NCBI GenBank assembly: GCA_037127315.1
Contig: JBBBDQ010000310.1
Location: 2,551,001 to 2,615,000, forward strand
Length of the DNA: 64,000 nucleotides
Direction of reading: 5' to 3'
Source: Ascarosepion bandense
Lineage: Eukaryota; Mollusca; Cephalopoda; Sepiida; Sepiidae
Position numbers and translations under genes: made by a program. Positions 1-10,389 of the stretch are shown piece after piece; the first letter of the stretch is position 1; the number at the start of each line of letters is the position of its first letter. The notes beneath the pieces were generated by a model, which saw only the letters and a list, made by a program, of their open reading frames with translations, was not told the DNA's origin and searched no databases.

Positions 1-400
1 GTGAAAGCTTTTATTAATTTTTATTTAATTTTTCTTACGTTCTATCGTTAATATTGGCATCATTTAGTTTTATTTTCACCAAGTCACTTTAACATATGTG
101 GGCTTTTTGTTTCATTTATGTATTTGTTTGTTTGTTTTGTATTGCTAATTGTGGTGGAATCTGAGCCAATGTGGCTCAGCCTCATGTAGAACTCACATTT
201 GCAAGGCCATGTGCACGAGCGGCAGACAGGCCTAAAAGAAAGGGTCTGAATATTACTCTGGTGAGTGGGCTGAAATAGTGAGGAGGGGAATAAAGTCTAC
301 AGTTCCTTCCCCCAGTACAACATGCCCCTCGAAAAAAGGCTGTATCGCCTGAAAACGGCAGTGGAAGCAACAACGACCGCCAATAACAGGAACGACAGCT
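1..400. other. No recognised gene
   Basis: AT-rich sequence, more balanced in composition after about 200. It holds only short unsupported reading frames. It may include the 5' flank or leader of the LINE remnant that follows, but nothing in it shows this directly. Confidence 0.4.
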
Positions 401-572
401 TCAGAAACAAATGAGCTCTACCACTAAGAGCAAGAGCAGTTTGTACAATAGCAGCAGCTCAAAAAGCCACAATGGCTACTGTAATTGGTGAGTTAAGAGA
501 AGCTGGAGTCATATAGGGAAACGGAAAAAAAAAACCTCCACTTCACTGAAAAGGCGGAGAAAGAAAGAAGAA

Positions 573-3030
573 GTGGGAAAAGCAACAAAAACAAATAAAA
601 AATCTCGTCAAAGTAGGACGGAAAAGGCCTTGGTAAAAGCCGAGACCCAAGATGCCTCTACTTCACCAGCAAGAACAGACCTACTAGAACCGCAAGGAGC
701 CTCCTTCCTTCACATTCCAATGTGCCGTCTTCTCTTTACCCCAATTCAACCAAAGGAAAAAAGAGCCAAAAATTCTCCAAGGAGGAGAAATATGTATTGT
801 AGACCAGCAGGCTTTCAAAAATGAATGGCACTTGATGTCACTTTTTAAATGTAAGTGATGTAAGTTCATTTTTGAAAGCCTGCTCGTCTACAATACATAT
901 GTCGATGGAGGACCTAAGAATTTTACCAAACGCACTTGATGTATTTACTCTCATCAGGAGCACAAAGAGCAACCTAAAAGTGTGGGACTTTTTAACGGCA
1001 GTAAAAGAATCGTTCCCAAAAATCGGGATAGCCCAAATAGTATTGGAAAATGCGTCGGGGTTCTAACCCTAGCAGATTTCTGTCCAATCTACATATTAGT
1101 ATTTCAATTTAAAATGTGTCTATCAAGCTAACCAGTTTGAATGCGATGAGATTGATTGATTGGAGTAAGGCGGCCCGCCTGCTTCGTGATCTCTCGTCTT
1201 CTGCGTGGATGTTGCAGCGGTCCTGGAGACACAATTGGTTTGAAGTTGATGTCATGTGCTCTCTGGCGACTTTGTTGTCTATTCAGCATAGGGAGACCAG
1301 CGGACCAAAGATGTTTCTTTGCTGGTGAAACGTACGCTGTGAGCAAGGGTGGACTTTGTCGATGCGAAGTGGGACGATTAATTGTGGCTGATATTGCTGT
1401 GAAGAGTGGTTCGTTTTGGATGGTTACAGTTTATGCGCCCAACGATTAGTCGGATCGCGTCTCCCTTTTTCATCGGTTCGGGCCGCTCTTGGTGAATTCG
1501 TCGCGCTTAGTCTTAATATGAGACTAGAATGTCATTCTGAGCCCCAAGATGGACATGGAACGGAGAACTAGCGGAAGATCAGGCGATTGTAGTTTGGTTG
1601 ATTTGATTCGTGAGTTTAGTTAGTCGATAAATACCGGGTCGATTTGCATTAGACGATAGACATAGAATGACCATACAGTAGAAGTTCAATCTGTCCCTAC
1701 TAGACAGGAGGGACTTCCGGCAACAGCTAATTTGATTAGTGCAGCTGGAATTAGTGGGGGTGGTTATTGGAAATAATTGATGGGAGCGGCTTGAAAAATT
1801 ATGACTTTCGCTGTCGCATATAGTCAACGCCTTGCCCTAGATAAGGCTGAAAAGTCTGCTGTGTCTGGCAAGAAATTTCTAGAGATAGGCTGAGTTAGGC
1901 ATAGGTTAAACATGATGTCTACTGAAGCCGTGAAATGGACGCTGAACTGCGCGGGAAAGAGGTCCTTTGAGGTTCCAATCGTTACATTCTAGTGGTCGAT
2001 ACACCGGATGGGCCTACTTTGAGGTCGTCTAAGGTTATGTACCAGATGTCAGGGTTGTTCACTGTCGTCCTGACTTTAGGCTTTGGAATTGAAGTCTCTC
2101 CTTCGCCAGCTGAGCGACAGGGCAAGCAGTCCGGCCTTACGTGGAATCGCTGTTCCTGGTGGATCTTGAGCCAGGGTTTCCTCGTATGCTGATGACGTAT
2201 CCATTTTCATGACGTGCCGCGATAACACTGTGGTGGCACAGAAAGCACTTAAATGATACGAAAACATCACGCAGATTAAGATTAGCCTCAACAAACTTCC
2301 GATTAGGTGCCTGGAAGGGGGTCGACCAGTTGGACTTACGAACACATCCACGTTCTCACAAGAGGAAGGAGTGTGTTCGATTGCCCTCTAACAAGCCTTA
2401 CAGTGAGGGAGTACAGACAACCGGTAAAGGATGAGAGGAAAGACGTAAGTGGCACACGCCTCAGCTTTACCCTTCACAGACAACCGCGTAGGAGCCAAGT
2501 CTGGACCGCTGCTCCGACATTTGCCTATACCTCAGACCAATATTTCTTCAGTTGAAGCCGGGGCCCGAACCACACTCGAGGCATAGGCAGATATCTGTGC
2601 CTAATGTCTGTCATAGGGCCCTGGGAATGCCACACTTGGCGAGCCACTGACACGCTTCGAGGTTATGCCGCGCTTCTTTCCTATGCCGCGCTTTGACAGA
2701 AGAATCGATCTTATAAGAAAATGTTAGGACTGCCTTTTCTAGCATGGCCAACACTCCTTCCGTTTCTGGGGTTGAGCGTCGACGTAATCTCCGCAGTCAA
2801 TCGAGATTCCTCCGAAAGTGTCGAGTGGCTATGAGAGCCTCTCCTCGGTTTACTGATCTTTCACGGCCTAGGAGGCTGTTGTGTTGAAAGTTTGTGAACG
2901 AGAATCCACTCTGTGGATGGCTCGGGTTGTTGGCGACTGAGTTGTGCTCTCTTTCTGGCCTTGAGCAACCATAGAAGAAACCATCTTTGGAATGGATGGT
3001 TTCTACTGACATCTGTTATTTTTCGTTTAA
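573..3030 (+). pseudogene. Decayed Tx1-like LINE (ORF1 remnant, endonuclease, reverse transcriptase)
   Basis: This is a non-LTR retrotransposon copy full of stops and frame changes. A possible ORF1 remnant lies at 872-1066 (contains STKSNLKVWDFLTAVKESFP). The apurinic-type endonuclease lies at about 1156-1700, with the motif MVTVYAPND at its centre. In the same frame the expected GDWN motif reads stop-D-stop-N near 1530. The reverse transcriptase is at about 1790-2300, with LRGIAVPGG just before an intact YADDVSIF catalytic box at 2186-2209. A TGA interrupts it about 24 codons later. Beyond 2300 the frame is scrambled to a 3' end near 3030. Tx1 membership is inferred from remembered motif wording and could be off by a clade; the endonuclease-RT order and the YADD box are seen directly. 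Confidence 0.75.
790..900. repeat. Inverted repeat, 35-bp arms
   Basis: Positions 790-824 and 866-900 are reverse complements over 35 bases with one mismatch, separated by about 41 bases. The hairpin lies in the ORF1 remnant of the Tx1-like LINE and breaks its frame, so it probably arose by local inverted duplication after insertion. Confidence 0.85.
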
Positions 3031-3765
3031 TTATTTTCTCATATTTTGGTTTCGTTTTGTTTGTTCATCTTATTTCTACTCATTTCATATCGCTGTATAT
3101 TTTAATATATTTTGAAAAAAATGCAATTGGTCAATTTGTTTATAAATTAAATTATCATGACATGGGGCTTTTGTAGGTTCCCTGTTAATATGTGGTTTTG
3201 GGATATATGTAAGATTAAATGGTGATGGATGAGTTTTTGTGGTGGATGATCAAATTGTAATGGATGAATTGTTCATGACTATGATTAGCTATGTCTAGAA
3301 CAGTTAATGTTGATTAGCCTAAACTACTTCACTTTCGGTCGTTATTGTTCAATCGTTTGTGACAAAAGCGATACTGAAATTCTCACATTTAATTATATCT
3401 TTCGCATATACATTCGAATATACAATATTACAAAATTAATTCTTATCCATATTTTGTCTGCATGCGTCAACAACCGCAACTTCCCTGCCTTTATTTCATG
3501 CGGCTGACTGCTGAAATTTCATACACATAATTAAAATAATGTAAAAATTTGTCACATACATCTGCACACATATAGACACATTTCCGTTTATCCTCTACTA
3601 ACGCAATTCATTTGGTTGTAGTGTAAAAAATAAACAAAATGTTTTTTTGAAGTTGTTCACAAAAAATCTTTGCAATTTCAATTTAAAAGAAAAATAATAC
3701 TCAAATGAATAAAACTTATTGAAATTTGTAAATCCACGACAAGAGAGAGCGACCAACAATACACA
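3031..3765. other. AT-rich spacer, no gene seen
   Basis: AT-rich DNA with no coding similarity that I recognise and no clear repeat. Short frames here have the composition of random AT-rich sequence. Confidence 0.4.
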
Positions 3766-3964
3766 GATTTTTTTTAATCATATCACCCAGAGCAAGGTGG
3801 AAACGCCACTGATGCGCAGGGGGCTAGGTAAGAGTGAAAAGATTGGAAAAGAGAAAACCGGAAACCACATCCTAAACAGGGAACAAGGGATGAGCCTCTT
3901 CACCTGTTCAATAGACGTGGGTGGAGTGTGAACCGGACGATAGTTTAGTCTATCTACTCCAATT
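3766..3964 (-). repeat. Jockey/CR1-like LINE 3' end fragment
   Basis: This roughly 200-bp block recurs at 23505-23692 (-) and 41215-41550 (+, twice), and in diverged form at the end of the longer copy at 33846-34545 (-). On its sense strand it ends with a GGGTGATATGATT-like motif and poly(A), which marks a LINE 3' untranslated region. Here it abuts the RTE remnant exactly at about 3965. Confidence 0.75.
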
Positions 3965-3965
3965 A

Positions 3966-5425
3966 ATACCGACGGGCCAATAATATTAAAGTCAAAAGTT
4001 GAAGCTGCACTGGTCAAACTGAAGAGAAAAAGGGAGCAGAATCAGACAGCATTATAATAGAGATGTTGACAGCATTAGACGATTTGAGGATGTAGGTAAA
4101 ATCACAGAAATTATAAAAGAAATCTACATCAGTGGCGAAATCCTGAAAGACTTAAGCAGGTCAATATTCATAGCACTGTCTAAGAAGCCAGATGTAAATG
4201 CATGGGAATTCTACTGAACTATCAGCTTAATGAGTAACGAAACAAAACTAATCATCCGAATTCTGATGAACAGAGCGCACAGCAAAATCAGACCGGAAAT
4301 AGGACAAGAACAATGTATTTTTGTAAAGACATGGGAACAAAGAACGCGGTATTTCTGCTTAGAGTGTTATAAGAAATGGCAATAGAAATGCAGAAGGACG
4401 TGTATCTGTGTTTCAGCGACTATGCAAAGTCATTTAACAAAGTACGCCACAAAGACCTGATAGATACGCTTGGCAGCCTCGACATATTCGCAAAAGACCT
4501 TATAGTAATCAAGTACCTCTACTGGCAGCGAACTGTCTGCATACGCGCAGGAAACGAATTTAGCATATACAGAAAGATAGAAAGGGCTGTAAGACATGGA
4601 TGTGTATTCTCACCAGATCTATTCAACCTATACAGTGAGACCATTTTGAGAGCTCTAGAAGTCCTACCAGGACTTGTCATTGGTGGCCACATTCTGAACT
4701 ATATAAGATACGCAGATGGTACAGTGCTGATAACAGATAGAGAAAGGAAACTACAAGACCTTCTACATGAAGTAGTTAAAAAAGCGAAAAAAAGGACTAC
4801 ACATAAACAAGAAGAAAATTGAATGCATGGTAATCAGTAAAAAGTGGAGCCCAAAATTCCAACTACAAGTTGGGGATACCAAATCAAACAAGTGCAAAAA
4901 TTTAAATACCTGTGAAGTGTTATAACAGAGGACGGAAGTGCGATACGGAGACCCGAAGGCGTACTGGTATGGCCAATGATGCATTTCAGAAGCTGAATAG
5001 AGTATTAAGAGACATAAGAATTTCCGTGGAAACAAAGACTGGATTGTTATGTGATGTCAGCCCTTTAATATAGCAGCGAATGCTGTAGAATCTCATTAAA
5101 GATGAGGGAAAGCAACCGCAATACAGAAGGATGCTGAAGATACCATGGACGGAAGCAACGTCGAGGTTTGGGACACAAAAAAAATTGATATTTAACATCA
5201 GAAAAAGACAGTTGAAGATTCTGGAATATGTAATGAGAAAGGACGGCTTAGAAAAACTTATTGCTTCCGGGACGGAAAAAGGGGGAAGAGAGATAAGAGA
5301 AAAAACGCATTTGAGCAAATGAATAATGGTGCTGGGATTGAGTGAGAAACTGGAGAATGGTATTAAGAGCAGTAAAAGATAGGAAGATATCACCTACGTT
5401 CTGAAGGGACACGGCGCATAAGAAT
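3966..5425 (+). pseudogene. Decayed RTE/BovB-like LINE, reverse-transcriptase part
   Basis: Collinear with 13920-15455 of the better RTE copy. The 5' side starts abruptly at about 3966, at the equivalent of the second copy's GPE-LKSEVEA segment. The longest open piece is 4376-4822 (148 codons) with CFSDYAKSFNKVRHKDL, then [14 protein letters not shown], and RYADGTVL where the catalytic YADD should be, so the second aspartate is lost. The C-terminal part is at 5131-5322 (IRKRQLKILEYVMRKDGLE). The 3' end at 5408-5425 is a short AAGAATAAGAAGA run, the tandem-repeat type of tail usual for RTE. Many stops and frameshifts make it dead. Confidence 0.85.
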
Positions 5426-5690
5426 AAGAAGATGCGTGTTTGTAGATTCTTAATTCTTTGTTTATACACGCATTTTCCGATATATATATTTTTTACAGAT
5501 TTTGGAGGCGGGTTTTTCACACCAAAACAAGAACAAACCTTTATATAAACATGTGTCCGCAAATCCTTCTGTTTTCACTTATTAAGTTTCAAGAATGCTT
5601 ACGGGGAAATGGGGCTATGTTGCCCTATAGACTAGGTTACATTTTCTGTTAGTGTAGATTAGATTTGTGGTCAGTCTGTCGTCAACATTT
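5426..5690. other. No recognised gene
   Basis: Short AT-rich stretch between the RTE remnant and the transposase remnant. No supported feature is seen. Confidence 0.35.
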
Positions 5691-6420
5691 AACGTTGAAC
5701 ATGCATAATAGTGAGTTAATTAAGAATTGTAAGAAGGATATTCATATCATGACCAGACATATATGGATTTTACAAACGGACGTGTGAATTGGACGGGAGG
5801 TTGCACTGTTGTATCAGATTGCATTTACGGTTGACGGTTGTTTGTCTCTTCAGTGTTGTTTACGGATGAAGGAACATTTGAAAGAGATAGAATAATAAAT
5901 TTGTACAACCAACATTTGTGGGTGAATCAGAATTGCGATGGTACTATACATGCCAGACCCCAGCATCAGTTTACGATTAATGTGTGGGCTGGAATTGTAG
6001 GTGACTATTTGGTCGGTCCATATGTTCTTCCAACACGTCTTACAGGATTTTTCTACTGGGACTTTATTTTTTATTTTAAGACTTGCTAACGAATGTAACC
6101 CTGCTAATACGAAAAAGTATGTGGTTCATGCAGGATGTGGGCCCCAGCATATTTTAGTCACATTGTTTGTGATGCACTGACTGACAGCTACCATGGAAGG
6201 AAAGTTGGATAGGTAGAATAGAGCCTGATACATGGCCTGCTCTTTTCCCCGACCTCAATGAACTGGATTTTTATCTGTGGGGCCACCTAAAACTATTGGT
6301 TTGTGCATCAGACATTAATAATTCTACATACGCATGAAGAAGGAAGTGGAGGACATATTGAGCACTTGTTATGAGTTGCTGTGTTGAGGTACAACGTTGG
6401 CCTTTTAAACATATGTGGCC
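5690..6420 (+). pseudogene. IS630/Tc1-mariner superfamily transposase remnant
   Basis: The best frame is 5838-6089, which contains SSVLFTDEGTFERD (first catalytic aspartate region) and FTINVWAGIVGDYLVGP. These are characteristic of DDE_3-type transposases. After a frame change, degraded similarity continues: a CDALTDSYHGRKVG piece near 6170-6210, and text near 6250-6290 that corresponds to the family's PRSPDLNPLDFYLWG motif but reads PTSMNWIFICGA. Stops and shifts throughout make it non-functional. I could not find terminal inverted repeats, so the element ends are unknown. Confidence 0.7.
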
Positions 6421-6505
6421 TTTTAAACATATGTGGATATTTTAACTTGTTATGGCGTCAGTAAAGAACTCGCCTTCAAAGTTTGTAAAAGTGTTTTTGA
6501 TGCAA

Positions 6506-6510
6506 CACAC

Positions 6511-6559
<49 letters not shown>
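6506..6559. repeat. (CA)n microsatellite
   Basis: About 54 bases of CA dinucleotide with one G interruption. On the minus strand it is a (TG)n tract distal to the (TA)n tail of the hammerhead SINE at 6604-6722. Histidine/threonine and cysteine/valine reading frames across it are artefacts. Confidence 0.95.

Positions 6560-6597
<38 letters not shown>
6560..6597. repeat. (TA)n microsatellite, probable SINE tail
   Basis: Uninterrupted AT/TA dinucleotides adjoining the hammerhead-type motif. Read on the minus strand the order is ribozyme, (TA)n, (TG)n, as expected if the tract is the 3' tail of the retroelement. Confidence 0.9.
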
Positions 6598-6599
<2 letters not shown>

Positions 6600-6725
6600 T
6601 CATCCACATACAAGCCTGCTTCACTGTATCGCAGCTCATCAGTGTGGCTAGACACATCCACTTGCTTCTGGCCGGGATCGAAACTCAACCGATTTGGTGT
6701 CAGTCGGAGTTGTTACCCCCTAAAG
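6598..6725 (-). repeat. tRNA-derived SINE with hammerhead motif and (TA)n tail
   Basis: On the minus strand the element reads: a tRNA-like head with a B-box match GTTTCGATCCC (about 6683-6693), a hammerhead-type core (6647-6604), then (TA)n. A diverged second copy with the same order lies at 28150-28275 (-). The A box is poorly preserved here but better in the second copy. The combination of a tRNA head with a self-cleaving core resembles the published Schistosoma SINE that encodes a hammerhead; kinship to it is not implied. Confidence 0.65.
6604..6647 (-). ncRNA. Hammerhead ribozyme candidate 1
   Basis: On the minus strand: stem I 5' arm CCACA (6647-6643), core CTGATGA (6642-6636), stem II GCTG/CAGT with loop CGATA (6635-6623), GAA (6622-6620), stem III GCA/TGT with loop GGCT (6619-6610), cleavage-site A at 6609, and stem I 3' arm TGTGG (6608-6604). 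All invariant core positions are present except that the 15.1-16.1 pair is G-U instead of A-U. Beyond the 5-bp stem I an internal loop is followed by a GTC/GAC pairing, the arrangement that natural hammerheads use for loop-loop contacts. The fold is seen by eye only. Confidence 0.7.
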
Positions 6726-6985
6726 ACAAAAGGAAAACTTAGCCGACAAGTTTGGACTTTCAAGTATTTATAGACAGTTTATAGAAAATTGCAGAAATCA
6801 TAAAAAAACATATGAACACGAAAATGATTTTATGTAAAACAATTTATCAAATGAATTTGTTAAACATAGAAATAAATTCAACCACAACTTTGATCAAAAG
6901 AATACTGCATTTATTAAAAGAGAAAGTAACTTATTTAGACAGAAAATTCTCGAGAGTTTTACACAAACACTGACACACATATTTA
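6726..6985. other. AT-rich spacer
   Basis: No gene or repeat recognised between the hammerhead SINE and the (GT)n tract. Confidence 0.35.
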
Positions 6986-6986
6986 T

Positions 6987-7006
6987 ATGTGTGTGTGTGC
7001 GTGTGT

Positions 7007-7065
<59 letters not shown>

Positions 7066-7102
7066 TGTGTGTGTTTGTGTGTGAGTTTGTGCTTGTGTGT
7101 TT
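6987..7102. repeat. (GT)n microsatellite
   Basis: About 115 bases of GT dinucleotide with a few A, C and TT interruptions. The minus-strand Thr-His reading frame across it is an artefact. Confidence 0.95.
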
Positions 7103-7455
7103 CAAGAGATAAAAACAACAGTTCTATTCTTCCATAAATTCTTAACTTTCCCAGGAAACAACTGTCCTTGGTGCATTGAACAATCTCTCAAAGAATTGAT
7201 TTTCAATCACATGGTATGGGCGGGGAATACTAGCCTCATGCTGTGGTTTTGTTATGCTACCAATAGCACTGTTTCTCTCGCCAAACTGAAAAAAATAATG
7301 GAGAAAAAGACAGCATGAAAATCTCAGATGCAAAACTGAAGTCTTTTGTAAAATTTTCAAGCTTTTAACAAGATAACAATCTGCAGTAGACTTCGAAATT
7401 ATTGTTAGGCTGACTGGATTGTCACATAGTCTTGATCAACTTCTGTCTGAATTTG
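7103..7455. other. No recognised gene
   Basis: Mixed-composition sequence with only short frames. No feature supported. Confidence 0.35.
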
Positions 7456-7800
7456 TGGGATGATGAGTTATCATTATTTACACTATTTACATTCGGACTA
7501 TTGTCCTCATCTTTGTTGTTGTTATCACAATGTTTCAACCAGCCTTCATAGGATGTATATCGTTCTGGGTAATCTAAAGGAGAATTCTGAGATGAACCGT
7601 TTATTAGATGTGTTGTTCTCCCACTGTCATAGACATATCTCGTCTTGTTCTTACTTTTAGTTCTGCTCAGTAATTGGTCGTTCGTTTTCCATTGAGTTCA
7701 AGTACACACTGCTAGGCCCAAGGATTGAACTCACAATTACTATTTCACCAAATTTACGAAACAACACTTTAATCCTCTAGGCTATTGTGCATTCTTGGGA
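7456..7800 (-). repeat. tRNA-derived SINE, probable, minus strand
   Basis: The 3' side (7456-7520) shares the GGACTATTGTCCTCATCTTT arm found at 10000-10015 and in the Penelope-like element. A tRNA-like head lies at about 7700-7800; its reverse complement contains GTGAGTTCAATCC, a B-box match. The middle is diverged. Part of the same SINE family as 9940-10372, 19350-19745 and 49835-49925. Confidence 0.6.
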
Positions 7801-8035
7801 ACAACATAAATCGTTTATTACCTGCGAAGGCAACAAAAGGACACGAGGGATAAATACTCGACTAATGTTTGAAAAATTTTGACCAAGCCTTATTAAGTTG
7901 TATCACTTTTACGTAGTTTGTATTATAAATATTTCAATTGTCTTTTTTTTTTAATTCTATAGCTATCCAAGTTCGTTTGTATAATTCAGAATAATTGCAA
8001 ACAAAATGAAAGTCATAGCACATTATGTTAGCTTA
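7801..8035. other. AT-rich spacer
   Basis: Nothing recognised. Confidence 0.3.
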
Positions 8036-8318
8036 TGTATTTTTAATTTGTTTATTTAAACATTATTTTTAATGGATATTCATATTTGAGTAGATGCTCT
8101 GTTTTTATTATTAAGCAGTATATTCATTCACTGACCTGAATAATCGAGAAATCTTGTTAGAAAAATGCTGAGGATGCATATTTTCCTTACAAGATTTCTC
8201 CATTATTCAGGCCAGTACATATAAATAAATATACTGTTTAATAATACAAAAACATTGCATCTAATCAAAAATTAGTATCTATTTAAAATAATATTTCAAC
8301 AAATAAATTAAAAATACG
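8036..8318. mobile_element. Foldback/MITE-like palindrome
   Basis: The left arm (about 8036-8165) and right arm (about 8178-8318) are diverged reverse complements over about 130 bases. Matching blocks include GTTTTTATTATTAAGCAGTATAT against its partner, and a CCTGAATAATCGAGAAATCTTG-type block facing a near-identical inverse. The centre is a short loop near 8168-8180. There is no coding capacity. A non-autonomous foldback DNA element is the simplest reading, but an inverted duplication is possible. Confidence 0.75.
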
Positions 8319-9922
8319 TCGGATTTAATCCATTTCGTAACGGATGTCGTAAAATCTATAAATAAAAATAAAATAAATAAAAATAAAATCTAAATATATA
8401 TACATGTGTGTGTTTGAGTAAGACAATCAGTGTTCGAAAATGATTAAATATTTGAAAAGTTTAGTTTTAAAAATTCACAATAATATTTCAAAAAATCTAA
8501 ATAGAACTGAAAATTATTCCTCTGAAAATAAGCTTTTGATATTAAATGCAGAAACATATCGATATGTTGCACCAACAGCATTAAATAGTGTGATTGTTTC
8601 AAAATGATACCGTGTAATTTTATATTATATTCTTCCCTTTTTTCGTAGATACTCACTTATGCATATGCTACTAACTTACATTATTGACCTTTTTATAGAA
8701 TACATTTCTTTCTTTTTTTTCTTACTTTCGTCACCATTCTTTTCTCTTTCCTGTCTTTCTTTTCCTTTTTTCGTTTTCTCTGAGCGAAAATTGGATACTA
8801 TCTCTTCGAAACTCAGAGTAGGAAAAGATAAGTTAACATAATTCAGCTTATTTTAAAACGCAATGAAAATACTGTTTGCCTAAAAAATCTTTCAGAAATA
8901 TCTTAGTCGACCATTTTCCTCTTTTTTTTTTTAATGAAACATAATCTTTGTTATATTTCATACAATCGATTGCTAATCTATAATACATCGAATATGCATG
9001 AGGGTTTTGCGTCCGCTCAGCGCTAGAACTGTCGCTATGAGTAAGATGATACGGTGTCCAAGTTCTTTATTTACAAAAAAAAAAAAAAAAACAGGTTTCT
9101 TTCTCATTTACTCACACGCAGAAAGGCACGCGCGCCTTTCTGGACGTACCCATGCATATTTAGAAGATCAATTTTCTTAAAAAAATAAACAAACCTTTTA
9201 CCACCGAATGTGTAAACATTTCTTCCTCATACACCTCCGCATTCTTTAAAATTTTCTCTAGTCTTTCTTTGGCGTTTTTTTTTTGTCTCTTTCTATCTGT
9301 AGTTTTCTTTTCTTTTATATTCGCATAGAACTGTTTTTACTCCTGTGAAAATAAGTTCTATTCATAGAGGGAAAAACGTGAGACTAATATTTGTTTATCT
9401 ATTATTTTATTAAAATATTTTTTATTATTTGTGATTTATTAAATTCTTTGGAAATTCGAAATTTATGTTTTTGGTATTCCTTGGCCTATGAAATTCGTTT
9501 TTTCCTATAACTGTAAACGATTCTGAGACCAGGAGAGCTATATTCTCTGATCTTGTAAACCAGTGAAGAGCTTTTTCTATCTCCGTTAAGAACAAGCAGT
9601 TTTTTTTTTTATTTCAACGTTATAACTGTTTGTTTTGATGCAAAAGTAAAATAGTTTAGGAAGTCTTCATAGTTGAAACATTCCTTATATTACAACGATT
9701 TTAATTTTAAGGATAGTAATTTTAATTTATTTCTTTTTCCTCATTTTTCAAAGGCCGAGTAAAACTTTCAATCCTCAATTGCATTAGATGCAATAATAAA
9801 ATGATACAAAACTTGCCTGTTAACAGATCTGACATTGATGAGCAAAAGGAATGCTGAATTTCCTCTGATAACACATTCAATAATCAATGGTAGGATCATC
9901 TAGAAAGTTGTCCTTATTAAAA
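8319..9922. other. AT-rich intergenic DNA, no gene seen
   Basis: Contains a pyrimidine-rich run (about 8700-8785) and several poly(A)/poly(T) runs, for example near 9075 and 9600. No reading frame shows protein-like composition. Confidence 0.4.
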
Positions 9923-10389
9923 AATAAATAGAGGAATATCTGCCTATACTTCTGAGATGAGGTAATGGAATTATTTACACTAATTAAAGTGTTTGGACTA
10001 TTGTCCTCATCTTTGTTTACATATTCTCGACATTTCGGCGTTATACGATCTGGCCTTCTTTCAAACCGAACCCTTTATTTCATTCACTAGAATAGATTGT
10101 TCTATTTCCACGCGCCATGCATCTTCCGGATATCTTAGCATCAGTTATTACACTTTAGCTCGGCTATACAAATTTTCTGTTCACCTCTGATGTAGCCAGA
10201 ACTTGTACTCAGAACTCTTTGGATCAAGTCACTAGATTACTTCACCCAATGCTTTTATCCACTGGATCATGTATTCTTGAGGACCTGAAGAAGAGCAGAA
10301 ATACAACGGCCGAAATGTCGTGAATATGGCAACAAAGATTAGGGCAACAGTCTAAACATTGTAAATAGTGTTAATAAATAGAGGAATAT
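9923..10389 (-). mobile_element. SINE-like element with inverted arms and 17-bp target duplication
   Basis: The perfect 17-base direct repeat AATAAATAGAGGAATAT occurs at 9923-9939 and 10373-10389 and brackets a 433-bp insert. The insert begins and ends with diverged inverted arms of about 90 bases: GGACTATTGTCCTCATCTTT at the left, and at the right AACAAAGATTAGGGCAACAG followed by TAAACATTGTAAAT. Between them a tRNA-like head lies at about 10190-10275 on the minus strand (reverse complement contains ATCCAGTGGATAAAAGCATT). The same arms flank the Penelope-like element at 23765-25295. The long target duplication points to target-primed insertion, not a cut-and-paste transposase. Confidence 0.8.
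10285..10323 (+). ncRNA. Degenerate hammerhead-like motif in SINE arm
   Basis: CTGAAGA (10285-10291; position 7 of the core may be any base), then CGGCC-GAAA (10307-10315), TGTC and GTGA (10320-10323). Stem II pairing is poor in this copy. The copies at 19626-19669 and 23830-23880 keep complementary parts (stem I and stem II), so a functional ancestor is plausible while this copy is probably inactive. Hammerheads with minimal stem III are known from Penelope-like retroelements. Confidence 0.4.

Noticed and set aside
6433..7118. Histidine-threonine, isoleucine-tyrosine and cysteine-valine reading frames
   Set aside because: They are translations of (CA)n, (TA)n and (GT)n microsatellites.
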